Counted from the first letter of the stretch, positions 51,692 through 61,044 are shown. The stretch is 64,000 nucleotides of DNA from Natrarchaeobaculum sulfurireducens (GCF_003430825.1 NZ_CP024047.1:930001-994000), one strand, 5' to 3'. Notes: generated from the sequence alone by a model not told the origin. Translations and numbers: made by a program.

Positions 51692-52768
51692 ATGTATACG
51701 GACGACGGATTCGATTACGACGTTGCGGTCGTCGGCGGCGGGCCGGCAGGACTGACGAGTGCGCTGTACGCGACTCGACTGGGGCTCGACACGCTAGTCG
51801 TCGATCGTGGCGGCGGCCGCGCCGCTATGATGCAGGAAACCCACAACGTCATCGGCATCGAAGAACACGTCTCGGGCAACGAGTTCCTTCAGACCGCCCG
51901 TGAGCAGGTACAGGGATACGGTGCCGACGTCGAACGTGGGCTCGTCGAGGACGTCACCCCGATCGACGGCCTTGACTCGAGTCCGGTCGACGGTGGCTTC
52001 CGCGTTTCGTTCAACGACGAGACGGTCGACGTTTGTCGGGTCGTCCTCGCAACGGGATTCGCTGACGAGCGCCCAGATCCACCGCTTCCACGAACTGGGC
52101 GGGGGCTGCATTATTGTTTGCACTGTGATGCGTTCATGTTCGTCGACGAACCCGTCTACGTGATGGGAACGACCGATGCGGCCGCCTACGTTGCGATGAT
52201 CATGCTGAACTACACCGACGACGTCGATGTGCTCACCCGTGGTGACGCACCCGAGTGGAGCGAGGAGACGGCGACGATGCTCGAGGCCCACCCTGTCGAC
52301 GTCGTCACCGAGGAGATCACAGGCATGACCAAACGCGGCGATGGATGGCTCGAGTCCTTCGAGTTCGAAGACGGGACGACGCGGCAGTACACCGGCGGGT
52401 TCCCGATGTACGGGTCGAACTACCACGACGACCTCGTCGAGTCACTCGGCCTCGAGCGAACCGACGATGGTACCGTCGCCGTCGACGACCACGGACGGAC
52501 GTCGGTCGACGGCGTCTACGCCGTTGGCGACCTCACACCCGGACACAATCAGGTCCCAATCGCGATGGGCGAGGGTGCCAACGCGGGTATCGCGGTTCAC
52601 AAAGACCTGCGTGCGTTCCCGCGCTCGCTCGAAGCGATCGAAGAATACGGAGCCGTCTCGGACGCCGACGTTCCAGCGGTCTCCGCGGGCCTGAAAGCGA
52701 CAGCGGTCGACCACGATGGACATGCCGGCTATCCCGACGAGCAGTCCGAAACTGTCGCCGACGACTGA
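51692..52768 (+). CDS. Thioredoxin-reductase-like FAD/NAD(P) oxidoreductase
   Basis: A 358-residue flavoprotein. VAVVGGGPAGLTSALYATRL near residue 12 binds FAD, the redox pair is C142/C145 in HYCLHCDAF, and GVYAVGDLTPGHNQVPIAMG is the C-terminal FAD signature. NAD(P) binding by the middle domain (VYVMGTTDAAAYVA) departs from the usual GxGxxA, so its electron donor is uncertain. It could reduce a thioredoxin-like partner for the peroxiredoxin, or persulfides. A GCTTTTGCC box lies about 28 nt upstream. Confidence 0.87.
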   Translation: MYTDDGFDYDVAVVGGGPAGLTSALYATRLGLDTLVVDRGGGRAAMMQETHNVIGIEEHVSGNEFLQTAREQVQGYGADVERGLVEDVTPIDGLDSSPVDGGFRVSFNDETVDVCRVVLATGFADERPDPPLPRTGRGLHYCLHCDAFMFVDEPVYVMGTTDAAAYVAMIMLNYTDDVDVLTRGDAPEWSEETATMLEAHPVDVVTEEITGMTKRGDGWLESFEFEDGTTRQYTGGFPMYGSNYHDDLVESLGLERTDDGTVAVDDHGRTSVDGVYAVGDLTPGHNQVPIAMGEGANAGIAVHKDLRAFPRSLEAIEEYGAVSDADVPAVSAGLKATAVDHDGHAGYPDEQSETVADD

Positions 52769-52865
52769 GATCGGCTCCTGTCCCTGCTTGTCGGAGGCCG
52801 CCGGAGAGTCGCGGCAACTTCCGTAGGTTCTTTCCGGGAACCGAGCACACGATCGTCGAATGGAA

Positions 52866-52895
52866 CAATAATTCTGGGTGCTCGAATTCTTAAGA
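52866..52895. promoter_or_regulatory. AATAATT element and palindromic TATA-like box of the rhodanese-dioxygenase gene
   Basis: CAATAATT (52866-52873) precedes TCTTAAGA (52888-52895), an 8-bp palindrome centred about 30 nt before ATG 52921. The arrangement parallels that of the peroxiredoxin promoter. Confidence 0.45.
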
Positions 52896-52920
52896 TTAGA
52901 CGGTACGAACGATCTCTCGT

Positions 52921-54096
52921 ATGGTAGAAGCCATTTCGGCAGCAGACTTACGAGACCGGATCGAAGCCGATGCGTTCGACGTGCTCTTCGACACGCGAGC
53001 GCCCGAGGATTTCGAAGAGTGGCACATTGCCGAGGCCGAGAACGTCCAGTACTCGGGCTCAGACGACGAACTCGTCGGCGAGTTCGACCCCGAGGCCTAC
53101 GACCCCGAAGCCGCGGTCATCATCACGTGTGCAACCGGCAACTCGGCCGGTGCGTTCGCCGAGTACCTCACCGAGGTCGAAGGCTTCGAAGACGTCGCCT
53201 ACGTTGACGGTGGAATGGAAGATTGGAGTCTGGTCTACGACGTCGTTCCGATCGCGACCGAACGCGACGAACTCGAGATCCTCCAGCTCCAGCGCCGTGC
53301 GAAGGGGTGTCTCGGCTATCTCGTCGGCTCGAAGCGTACCGGTAAAGCCGCACTCATCGACGTCACGCGTGCGACCGGTGCCTTCGAGTCCGCTGCAGCC
53401 GACCGTGGCTACGAGATTGCCCGCGTCTTCGATACACACATTCACGCGGACCACATCTCTGCGGGCCGCATGCTCGCCGACAAGTACGACACCCCCTACC
53501 ACCTCGGCGAACCCGCTACCACGCGGGATCCGCAGTTCGAATTCGACGGCCTCGAGCCAAACGAAGCAGTGCTTGTTGGCGACATCGCCATCAAGGCAGT
53601 TCATACGCCGGGTCACACCACGGGTATGACCTCCTACCTCGTCGAAGATGAGGCACTGGTGACCGGCGATACGCTGTTCGTCGAGTCGATCGGCCGCACC
53701 GAGCTCCAGTTCGCTGGCGAGGATGCGAAAGCCGGTGCTCGAGTCCAGTACGAGACGCTCCACCACAAGATCGGGACCTTGCCGGACCACGTCAAGATCC
53801 TCCCTGGACACTTCTCGCTGACCAACTGCGGTGAGTACATCGACGTCCAGCCCGGCGCACCGATGTTCTCGACCGTCGGCGAGATCTGGGCGAAAAACGA
53901 GATCATCCAGCTCGAAGAAGACGAGTTCGTCGAGCACATGTTCGACAACCTGCCATCGAAGCCGCCGAACTACGAGAAGGTTATCGAGACGAACCTCGGC
54001 GTCTACGAGCCAGCGGGCGAAGACGAGCGTAACGAACTCGAGCTTGGCCCCAACCGCTGTGCAGCCACCGAAGATAGCGCCGTCGCGGACGACTGA
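52921..54096 (+). CDS. Rhodanese-persulfide dioxygenase fusion
   Basis: A 391-residue protein. Residues 5-108 form a rhodanese domain with catalytic Cys70 (IITCATGNSAGA). Residues about 120-355 form a metallo-beta-lactamase-fold domain with H173, H175, D177 and H178 (THIHADHIS), H228/H232 (HTPGHTTG), D250 (VTGDTLF) and H297 (LPGHFS), as in ETHE1-type persulfide dioxygenases. It would oxidise glutathione- or other low-molecular-weight persulfide to sulfite while the rhodanese moves sulfur to thiosulfate. Rhodanese at the N-terminus is the reverse of many known fusions. It is the first gene of an operon ending with the antiporter. Confidence 0.9.
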   Translation: MVEAISAADLRDRIEADAFDVLFDTRAPEDFEEWHIAEAENVQYSGSDDELVGEFDPEAYDPEAAVIITCATGNSAGAFAEYLTEVEGFEDVAYVDGGMEDWSLVYDVVPIATERDELEILQLQRRAKGCLGYLVGSKRTGKAALIDVTRATGAFESAAADRGYEIARVFDTHIHADHISAGRMLADKYDTPYHLGEPATTRDPQFEFDGLEPNEAVLVGDIAIKAVHTPGHTTGMTSYLVEDEALVTGDTLFVESIGRTELQFAGEDAKAGARVQYETLHHKIGTLPDHVKILPGHFSLTNCGEYIDVQPGAPMFSTVGEIWAKNEIIQLEEDEFVEHMFDNLPSKPPNYEKVIETNLGVYEPAGEDERNELELGPNRCAATEDSAVADD

Positions 54097-54121
54097 TTCG
54101 AGGGAACCTATCGCTACGCAT

Positions 54122-54265
54122 ATGCTCGGAATCGAAGGCGGACTGCTCGGCGCGTTCGCGGTCGTCGGGTTCATCACCGCCCAGGCAGTCGTCCTCTACG
54201 TCGCCTACGGCTGGCTCGAGTCGCTCGTCCAGAAAGTAGTTGCACGCGTCCAGCGGGTGACCTAG
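54122..54265 (+). CDS. 47-residue membrane protein
   Basis: A 47-residue protein with one hydrophobic helix (LGAFAVVGFITAQAVVLYVA) and a basic end (VQKVVARVQRVT). The gene starts 25 nt after the dioxygenase and ends three bases before the TauE start, so it belongs to the operon and may assist the exporter. Longer frames through this region are shadow sequence of the dioxygenase. Confidence 0.7.
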   Translation: MLGIEGGLLGAFAVVGFITAQAVVLYVAYGWLESLVQKVVARVQRVT

Positions 54266-54268
54266 TCG

Positions 54269-55294
54269 ATGGAACTCGTTGGGCTCAGCCTGCCACTGCT
54301 GGCGTTGTTCGTGGGCTTCGGCTTTATGGTCGGCGTGTTGTTCGGCTTTTTCGGGATGGGCGGGTCGTTCCTGATCACGCCTACCCTGTTGATCCTCGAT
54401 TATCCCGCGTCAGTCGCGATCGGCTGCGGGCTCGCGTTTTATTTCGGCACGTCGGTTATCGCCGTGATGAAACACTACGACGTCGGGCAAGTCGACTACA
54501 AACTCGGCGCGGTGTTGTTCGTCGTGCTCTCGATCGGTATCGAACTCGGGAGCCGCCTCGTCTTCGCTCTCGAGGCGCTAGGGATCGCCAACCTCGTCAC
54601 CGGGATCGCATACGTGCTCCTGTTGGCGGGGATTGGTGCGCTCTTCTTGCGCCGGGCGTACAATCTCGACGAGGACGATGAGGACGACGATGGCGTCGAC
54701 GATGAGGAGATACCGGCGGTCGGCCAGAGGATTCAGTCGTACACCATTCCTCCGATGATCTCGCTGACGTCCGGCGGCCGGGCGTCGCTGTGGACGATTT
54801 CGGGTGCCGGCGGGGGCGTCGGCCTCGTCTCCGGACTCATCGGCGTTGGCGGCGGCTTCATGCGGATGCCCGCGATCTACTACCTGATCGGGACGCCGCT
54901 GACTGCCGCCGTCGGGACGAGCCTGTTCGCCGGGCTGTTCTCCGGCGCGTTCGGCACGTTCACCTACGGGGCGTCGGGCAGCGTCGACCTCGCGGTCGTC
55001 GGAACGCTGCTCGTCGGCAGCGCGATGGGTGCACGGATCGGCTCGGCGGCGACAACGATCGTCGAAGAAGACGACGTCATCATCTACTTCGGCATCATGA
55101 TGGTGCTGGCCAGCGCCGGCATCGCGTTGAGCGAACTCGCAAACTGGCTGGGAACGGACGCACTCGACGTGCTAAGCGTGGTCTTGCTCGTCGGTTCGTC
55201 GTTCTTCGTCGGGCTGATGATCCTCTATCAGGCCGCTCAGAACGTCGAAATGGACGGATCGCACACGAAAGCGACTCCCGACGGAGGTGACTGA
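54269..55294 (+). CDS. TauE/SafE sulfite exporter-family protein
   Basis: A 341-residue membrane protein with about nine hydrophobic segments. The two-fold family repeat is seen in FGFFGMGGSFLITPTLLIL and GLIGVGGGFMRMPAIYYLIG, each with the glycine-rich turn. A cytoplasmic acidic loop (NLDEDDEDDDGVDDEE) separates the halves. The family exports sulfite or other sulfur-containing organic anions. The position after the persulfide dioxygenase, with a GGGTGA ribosome site, supports export of the sulfite produced. Confidence 0.88.
   Translation: MELVGLSLPLLALFVGFGFMVGVLFGFFGMGGSFLITPTLLILDYPASVAIGCGLAFYFGTSVIAVMKHYDVGQVDYKLGAVLFVVLSIGIELGSRLVFALEALGIANLVTGIAYVLLLAGIGALFLRRAYNLDEDDEDDDGVDDEEIPAVGQRIQSYTIPPMISLTSGGRASLWTISGAGGGVGLVSGLIGVGGGFMRMPAIYYLIGTPLTAAVGTSLFAGLFSGAFGTFTYGASGSVDLAVVGTLLVGSAMGARIGSAATTIVEEDDVIIYFGIMMVLASAGIALSELANWLGTDALDVLSVVLLVGSSFFVGLMILYQAAQNVEMDGSHTKATPDGGD
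55283..55290 (+). promoter_or_regulatory. Strong Shine-Dalgarno sequence before a mini-ORF
   Basis: GGAGGTGA is a full 8-nt match to the haloarchaeal 16S 3' end, unusual in a genome of mostly leaderless genes. It precedes the ATG at 55294 and is close to the end of tauE. Confidence 0.55.
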
Positions 55295-55371
55295 TGCCTC
55301 CGCGGAGTCGACGGGACAGCGCTGACACACCCGGAACCATCGCTACTGCGCTATCACGCGTTTCATCGTGA
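55294..55371 (+). CDS. Possible 25-residue coupling peptide between tauE and the antiporter
   Basis: ATG 55294 overlaps the tauE stop by ATGA, follows a strong GGAGGTGA, and its TGA shares bases with the ATG of the antiporter (55371). The peptide is Arg/Ser-rich and has no motif. The exact joining at both ends suggests a translational relay rather than a functional peptide. Confidence 0.4.
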   Translation: MPPRSRRDSADTPGTIATALSRVSS

Positions 55372-57221
55372 TGCTCGTCACCGTCGTCGCCGTTATCTTA
55401 GCTCTCGGCGTTGCCTCCCGCGTACTCGCCGATCGACTCCGCATCCCGAGTGTCCTCTTTCTGATCTTCGCCGGGATCGCCATCGGTCCCGAAGTCCTCG
55501 GGCTCGTCTCGAGTGAGACCTTCGGGAGCGGACTCTCGGCGATGGTCGGCGTCAGCGTCGCGATCATCCTCTTCGAGGGTGGCTACCACCTCCGCGTCGA
55601 GAAGCTCCGGGAGAGTCCAACGGCGCTCTCCAGGCTCACCACCGTCGGTGCGCTGATCACGTGGCTGGGGACGGCCGCTGCGGTCGTCCTCTTTCTCGAG
55701 ACCAGTCTCGAGGTGGGGCTGTTAGTCGGTGCGCTATTGATCGCCACCGGACCGACGGTGGTCGGCCCCATCCTGCAGGTCGTCACCGTCCGCGATCACG
55801 TGGCCTCGGTCCTCGAGGGCGAGGGCGTGATCAACGACGTGACGGCGGCGATCCTGGTGGTCGCGGTCTTCGAGGTGCTGATCGCCGGCGATGGCGGTCT
55901 CATCTCCCTTGTCGGCGACTTCGCGTGGCGATTACTCGTTGGACTGGCATTCGGCGCACTCGTCGCTGCCGCCGTCTGGCTTGCGCTCAATCAGCGGGAG
56001 TTTACCCCGGAAACTGGACCGTTGCACGCCAGGTTGATCGTCCTCGCCGGCGTCGTCGTCGCCTATGCGGGCGCGGAAACGATCGCCAGTGAGACAGGCA
56101 TCGCCGCGGCTGCGATGGCCGGGTTCGTCCTCGGGAACGTCGACCTGCCCTACCACGAGGACGTGATCGGTTTCCTCGACGACCTCTCCGTGGTCGTCCT
56201 CTCGTTTATCTTCGTCGCGCTGGCGGCGCTGATCGATTTTCAGGACATCATGGCACTCGGGCTGGCCGGGCTCGCCATCGTCGTCGCGATCACGATGGTG
56301 ATCCGGCCCGCCGTGATCTACCTCTCGACGACCAGCGAGCGTTTTACGCACACCGAACGGCTCTTTCTCAGCGCCGTTGGCCCCCGCGGGATCATCCCAG
56401 CGAGCGTCGCCACGCTGTTCGCGGTCGAACTCCAGGCGCTCGGGCGGCCACAGGAAGCCCAGTTGCTCGCTGGAACCGTCTTTCTGATTATCTTCGCGAC
56501 AGTCGTCCTCCAGGCCGGCTTCGCACGACAGATCGCGAACGCACTCGAGGTTTCACCAATGCGCACCATCATCGTTGGCGGGGGACGGGTCGGCCTCTCC
56601 CTCGCAGAGCGGCTCGAACAGGACGGAGAGAACGTACTGCTCGTCGACGAGGCTCCAGATGCGGTCGAAACCGCCCGCAAACGGGGCCTCCGTGCGATCG
56701 AGGGAAACGGCACCGAGGCGAACGTCCTCGAGCGTGCCAGTGTCAGCGAGGCGAAGACGGTGATCGCGGCGACGCCGGACGACGACGTCAATCTCCTGGT
56801 CTGTCAGCTCGCTCAGACCACCTTCGACATCGAGACGGTCGCTTCGCGGGTCAACCAGCCCGAGAACGTCGAGGCGTTCGAAGCCCTCGGCGTCCGCGCC
56901 ATTGACCTCTCGATGGCCACCGCCTGGTCGCTCGAGAACGTCCTCGAACGGCCGTCGCTGTCGGCGTGGATGAACGAACTCGGCCGGACCGGCGACGTCC
57001 AGGAGATCGAAGTGACGGCGTCGGATCTGGTGGGAAAGCCCATCGCCGAGCTCAATGCCGAAATTCCAGACGAGTGCATCGTCGGGTTGCTGACCCACCG
57101 GGATGGAACGACGGAGGTGCCGACGGGTGGTCACCGACTTCGGGAGGGCGACCGGGTCACCTTCCTCGGTCAAATGGACGCTGTCGATCGAGCTATCAAG
57201 CGATTCCACCCTCACGATTGA
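55371..57221 (+). CDS. CPA-type cation/proton antiporter with TrkA-N/C regulatory domains
   Basis: A 616-residue protein. The first ~390 residues are an Na/H-exchanger-like core with 12-13 hydrophobic segments (including FEGGYHLRVEKL and ATGPTVVGPILQVV). A Rossmann TrkA-N domain starts at about 400 (TIIVGGGRVGLSLAERLEQD) and a TrkA-C domain at about 540-610 (EVTASDLVGKPIAELNAEIP). The domains bind NAD(H) and nucleotides and gate the transporter. Its place in the sulfite operon suggests pH or ion balance during sulfite export. GTG 55368 is an alternative start. Confidence 0.9.
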   Translation: MLVTVVAVILALGVASRVLADRLRIPSVLFLIFAGIAIGPEVLGLVSSETFGSGLSAMVGVSVAIILFEGGYHLRVEKLRESPTALSRLTTVGALITWLGTAAAVVLFLETSLEVGLLVGALLIATGPTVVGPILQVVTVRDHVASVLEGEGVINDVTAAILVVAVFEVLIAGDGGLISLVGDFAWRLLVGLAFGALVAAAVWLALNQREFTPETGPLHARLIVLAGVVVAYAGAETIASETGIAAAAMAGFVLGNVDLPYHEDVIGFLDDLSVVVLSFIFVALAALIDFQDIMALGLAGLAIVVAITMVIRPAVIYLSTTSERFTHTERLFLSAVGPRGIIPASVATLFAVELQALGRPQEAQLLAGTVFLIIFATVVLQAGFARQIANALEVSPMRTIIVGGGRVGLSLAERLEQDGENVLLVDEAPDAVETARKRGLRAIEGNGTEANVLERASVSEAKTVIAATPDDDVNLLVCQLAQTTFDIETVASRVNQPENVEAFEALGVRAIDLSMATAWSLENVLERPSLSAWMNELGRTGDVQEIEVTASDLVGKPIAELNAEIPDECIVGLLTHRDGTTEVPTGGHRLREGDRVTFLGQMDAVDRAIKRFHPHD

Positions 57222-57340
57222 GCGATCGGTTCGCAGACAGAACCCAGTGATCAGAACTACCGCAAATTCAAACCAATGAGACGAACACAATGGTACCACC
57301 GTGCGAGGTCCAGTGAGCGACGATGGCCAGACCGAAACCG

Positions 57341-57361
57341 CAGTTCGGACGAACTGATCAG
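57341..57361. promoter_or_regulatory. Overlapping palindromes upstream of the APC-USP gene
   Basis: CAGTTCG-GA-CGAACTG (57341-57356) and CTGATCAG (57354-57361) overlap. They are 125-145 nt upstream of the ATG at 57485, an operator candidate. Confidence 0.4.
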
Positions 57362-57484
57362 TTGGCCATCCTGTAGTCACTGCCATCGTCAACACCGGAG
57401 CGAGCGGATGAATCATCGACAGCAACGGTTGCCAAGCGTCCGGACAGCCTCGACGATCAGTACTGAGCGAGGTGATACCGAGAG

Positions 57485-59812
57485 ATGACGAGCGATTTAC
57501 AGCGCGATCTCGGATTGCCCGCGACCACAGCGATCGCTATCGGCGCGATGGTCGGCAGTGGAATCTTCATCCTGCCCGGAATCGCGTACGCGACCGCCGG
57601 TCCGGCAGTCGTTGCGGCGTACCTGATCGCCGGCTTGCTCGTCTTGCCGGCGGCGCTATCGGCCTCCGAGATGGCGACGGCAATGCCGGAAGACGGCGGC
57701 TCGTACGTATACGTCGAACGCGGGATGGGGCCGCTGTTAGGAACGATCGCCGGTATCGGCAACTGGTTTATGCTCTCGTTCAAGGGTGCACTGGCGCTTA
57801 TCGGCGGCGTTCCGTATCTCGTGTACGTTGCACCTGGACTCGCCGAGTACGTCGTTCCGATCGCGCTCGCGCTCGCGATCGTTTTCACCGTGTTGAACGT
57901 CGTCAGCACGAAGAGCACCGGCGCACTCCAGTTTGCGATCGTCGGCGTGATGATCCTCGCGATGGCGTACTTCGTCGTCGGCGGCTTCCCGTCGGTCGAG
58001 CCCGCACAGACGGCCGGCTCGTTCGACCTCACTTCTGAGGGCATTCTCGCGGCGACCGGGCTCGTGTTCGTCTCCTACGCTGGGGTGATCAAGGTCGCCG
58101 CCGTCGCCGAAGAAGTGAAAGATCCCGGCACAACCATCCCCCGGGCGATGATCGGCTCGTTGCTGGTGACGACAGCACTGTACGTACTCATCGTCTACGT
58201 CGCCATCGGTGTCGCACCCGATCTCTCCACTGGAGGCGAGTTCGTCCCCGAAGGCGGCGAGGAAGTCGCCTCGATCGCGTATGCCGCCGAGGCAGTCCTT
58301 GGCGAACTCGGTGCGTTGATCATCGTCCTCGCGGCGCTGCTGGCGCTCGCGTCGACGGCGAACGCCGGCTTGCTGTCGGCCTCGCGGTTCCCGTTCGCGA
58401 TGGCTCGAGACGGGCTCGTCCCCGGACAGTTCGAGCAGCTCCACGCACGGTTCAAGACGCCTGCACTCGCGGTCGTCGTGACCGGCGGAGTGATGATGCT
58501 GATGATCGCGACGTTACCGATCGAGCAGGTCGCGAAGTTCGGCTCGGCGTTCCAGATCCTCGTGTTCATCCTGGTGAACCTGGCGGTGATCGGCTTTCGC
58601 GAGGGGGTCGTCGACGACTACGACCCCGAGTTCGTCTCGCCGCTGTACCCCTGGACACAGCTCGTCGGGATGGCTGGTGGGCTGGTCGTTCTCACGCAGA
58701 TGGGGACCGTGCCACTTGCCGGTGCGGTGGCGATCACGATCGTCGCCGTCGGCTGGTACGTCTTCTACGCCCGGCCCCGCATTGAGCGTGAGGGCGCTGC
58801 CAGAGTCGGCGCTCGAGAGAACGTCAGCCAGCGGGCGACCGGCCGAACCAGGGAGTTGTTCGACTCCGACGCGAAGTACGATGTGCTGGTCGCGGTTACC
58901 GAGGAGACGTCGGCTGACGCCAGACGAGACATGCTTCGGATGGCGACGGACATGGGTCGGCTCCGGACCACGTCCGTGTCGGTCGTCGAGTTCGTCGACG
59001 TCCCACACCGCGTGTTCGCCGAGGACCACCCGGAGGTGTACGCGGGGACCGTCCCCGACTGGTTGCCCGCGGATTCGGAGGACGCGCCGTCGTGGTTCCC
59101 CGACGGCTGTTCCGTTTCGCTCCCGGTTCGATCCTCCGGCGGCGTCGAGCAACGTTCAGTCGAGAGTCAGACCGATGACGTCCACGTCGAGTACCGGCGA
59201 ATCGACAGCAAAGACCACAAACAGACCATCGTCGACGTCGCCACGTACGGCTACTTCGACCTGGTGATCGCCGAACGACGACAGGCCGACTTCCACGAGC
59301 GACTGTTCGGCGGTGAGACCGACTGGCTGCTTCGAAACGCCCCCTGTGACGTGTTGCTCGTCGACGATAATGGATTCGACGGCGCAAACGAGATGGCCGT
59401 CGTCGCCAACCGCGGGGCGTACGATCCGTTGAAGCTCCTCTTTGCAGACGCCGTCGCCGAGGAGACCGGTGCACAGCTCAATCTCCTGCAGGCGATTCCG
59501 GAGAACGCACCCGAAAGCCAGCGAGAATCGATCGAGCGCTACCACGAGGAACTCATCTCGATCCTGACGGTGCCGGCGCGCTCGACGATCATCGAGACCG
59601 ACGACGAGACGGCCGGTTTGACCAGGTTCGTCGGTGACGCCGACTTGCTGGTAACCGGCGTCGACCGGACCGGGCTGAGTGCCCGCCTGCTCGGGCGACC
59701 CGGCAACCGACTGGTCGACTCCGTCGACACGACCGCCGTCATGGTCCAGACCCACGACGGCCGCCGTCCCGGCCTCGTAGAGCGGTTCGTGATGAATCAC
59801 CTGTTCAACTGA
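57485..59812 (+). CDS. APC-family amino-acid permease fused to tandem universal stress domains
   Basis: A 775-residue protein. Residues 1-430 hold about 12 hydrophobic segments of the APC fold, beginning with LPATTAIAIGAMVGSGIFIL, which has the glycine-rich substrate-site signature. The C-terminal part (from about 455) has two USP-like domains (YDVLVAVTEETSADARRDM and later EMAVVANRGAYDPLKLLFAD, with GLSARLLGRPGNRLVDSVDT). Fusion to USP domains suggests nucleotide-dependent control of uptake or of a cation-linked transport. The substrate is unknown; cationic amino acid permease is the closest guess. Confidence 0.88.
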   Translation: MTSDLQRDLGLPATTAIAIGAMVGSGIFILPGIAYATAGPAVVAAYLIAGLLVLPAALSASEMATAMPEDGGSYVYVERGMGPLLGTIAGIGNWFMLSFKGALALIGGVPYLVYVAPGLAEYVVPIALALAIVFTVLNVVSTKSTGALQFAIVGVMILAMAYFVVGGFPSVEPAQTAGSFDLTSEGILAATGLVFVSYAGVIKVAAVAEEVKDPGTTIPRAMIGSLLVTTALYVLIVYVAIGVAPDLSTGGEFVPEGGEEVASIAYAAEAVLGELGALIIVLAALLALASTANAGLLSASRFPFAMARDGLVPGQFEQLHARFKTPALAVVVTGGVMMLMIATLPIEQVAKFGSAFQILVFILVNLAVIGFREGVVDDYDPEFVSPLYPWTQLVGMAGGLVVLTQMGTVPLAGAVAITIVAVGWYVFYARPRIEREGAARVGARENVSQRATGRTRELFDSDAKYDVLVAVTEETSADARRDMLRMATDMGRLRTTSVSVVEFVDVPHRVFAEDHPEVYAGTVPDWLPADSEDAPSWFPDGCSVSLPVRSSGGVEQRSVESQTDDVHVEYRRIDSKDHKQTIVDVATYGYFDLVIAERRQADFHERLFGGETDWLLRNAPCDVLLVDDNGFDGANEMAVVANRGAYDPLKLLFADAVAEETGAQLNLLQAIPENAPESQRESIERYHEELISILTVPARSTIIETDDETAGLTRFVGDADLLVTGVDRTGLSARLLGRPGNRLVDSVDTTAVMVQTHDGRRPGLVERFVMNHLFN

Positions 59813-60041
59813 CGACGACCGCCACACGGCGGTTTTCCGTTTGTTTTCGATCCGACTGGTCGGGTCGATTTCCGGACAGTAACTCGGGCCCCCAGCAACG
59901 TCCGTCGTGTGACTGTGCCGATCCAAACACAGTGAGCGGAGGACGATTTGGCCAGTCGAAACTACACATTCGAGACCAGCCCTCCGGCGTCCCTGGCTGC
60001 CGGGTCGTGGCTCGGCCGACACCGACGGCTGGTGATCCCTC

Positions 60042-60893
60042 TCAGGCTGTCCGGTTCGGCGGAACGAGGAAGACGTTGCCGCGGGCATTCGCGACGATGG
60101 ACTCTGAGACGCTCCCGAGTAACAGCCGTCGAAGTCGACTCTGGCCGCGCGAGCCGAGCAGCGTCGTCGTCGGCTCGTACTCGGCTTCCGCTGTGATGAT
60201 CTCCTCGGCCGGATCGCCCGCTCGGACCTCGACGGTCGCATCGACGTCCCACGACTCGAGCCGAGTCGCCAGTTCGGCGAGTCTGTCGCCGGGAGCCTCG
60301 TCGCCGGTTGGCTGGGGGCTATTCGGCGTCTCGACGTGAACGAGCGTCGCCTCGCGGGTCGCGTGACGGAGATATGAGAACGCCTCGAAAGCACGCTCGG
60401 CGTTCTCGGAGAAGTCGGTCACGTACAACACTCGTCGGAACAGCTGGCCCTCGATGAGCACCGGGTCGTCGGTCTCGCGTTCGATCCGGTTGACCAGCAG
60501 CGGTACGACCGTCGTCCGCGCGAGGTTCCGCGTCGTCGAGCCGATGAGCCGGTTCTCGAGCGTGCGTTTACCCCGCGAGCCGACGATCGTCAGGTCCGCA
60601 CCGACGGTTTCGGCGATGCCGTTGATTCGGCGGTGTGGCGTTCCCCGGACGACGTGCGATTCGACCTCGAGGCCCGCGGCCTCGATCGTCTCGCGATAGC
60701 GGCGAAGCGCGCGTCTGCGCCGTTTTTCGTGATCGATGCCGGGCGTTCCGGCGTGGACGTTGGCCGGCACGACCGTGACGAGGTGGAGGGTATCGACGCC
60801 GATTCGGTCGAGACACTCGAGGCAGGTGTCGGTCTCGATGGCCGCTTCGCTGGCTGCAGACAGGTCTGTCGCGTAGACCGCTTTCATACCCAT
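60042..60893 (-). CDS. Tandem-domain universal stress protein
   Basis: A 283-residue protein with two USP domains. The first ends with GSRGKRTLENRLIGSTTRNL, and the second with GSRGQSRLRRLLLGSVSES, both with the ATP-binding G-2x-G-9x-G/S pattern. Starts at ATG 60893 or 60887 differ by two residues; the longer upstream frame is shadow sequence. It lies convergent to the APC-USP gene and divergent from SQR2, which fits a stress-response neighbourhood. Confidence 0.88.
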   Translation of the reverse strand: MGMKAVYATDLSAASEAAIETDTCLECLDRIGVDTLHLVTVVPANVHAGTPGIDHEKRRRRALRRYRETIEAAGLEVESHVVRGTPHRRINGIAETVGADLTIVGSRGKRTLENRLIGSTTRNLARTTVVPLLVNRIERETDDPVLIEGQLFRRVLYVTDFSENAERAFEAFSYLRHATREATLVHVETPNSPQPTGDEAPGDRLAELATRLESWDVDATVEVRAGDPAEEIITAEAEYEPTTTLLGSRGQSRLRRLLLGSVSESIVANARGNVFLVPPNRTA

Positions 60894-61044
60894 CGATGCG
60901 GCCGGCCAGCCCCTATCGCTGTTGGTTCGGTCGTCGAAGGATCGATCGGCGAACCCGCCGTCGTGTATCGACACGACGGTGGTGACTGCGACCTTGGCGA
61001 TCACCAACGGAACGTTGATGGCCCAGTAGCAATCACTACCGACA

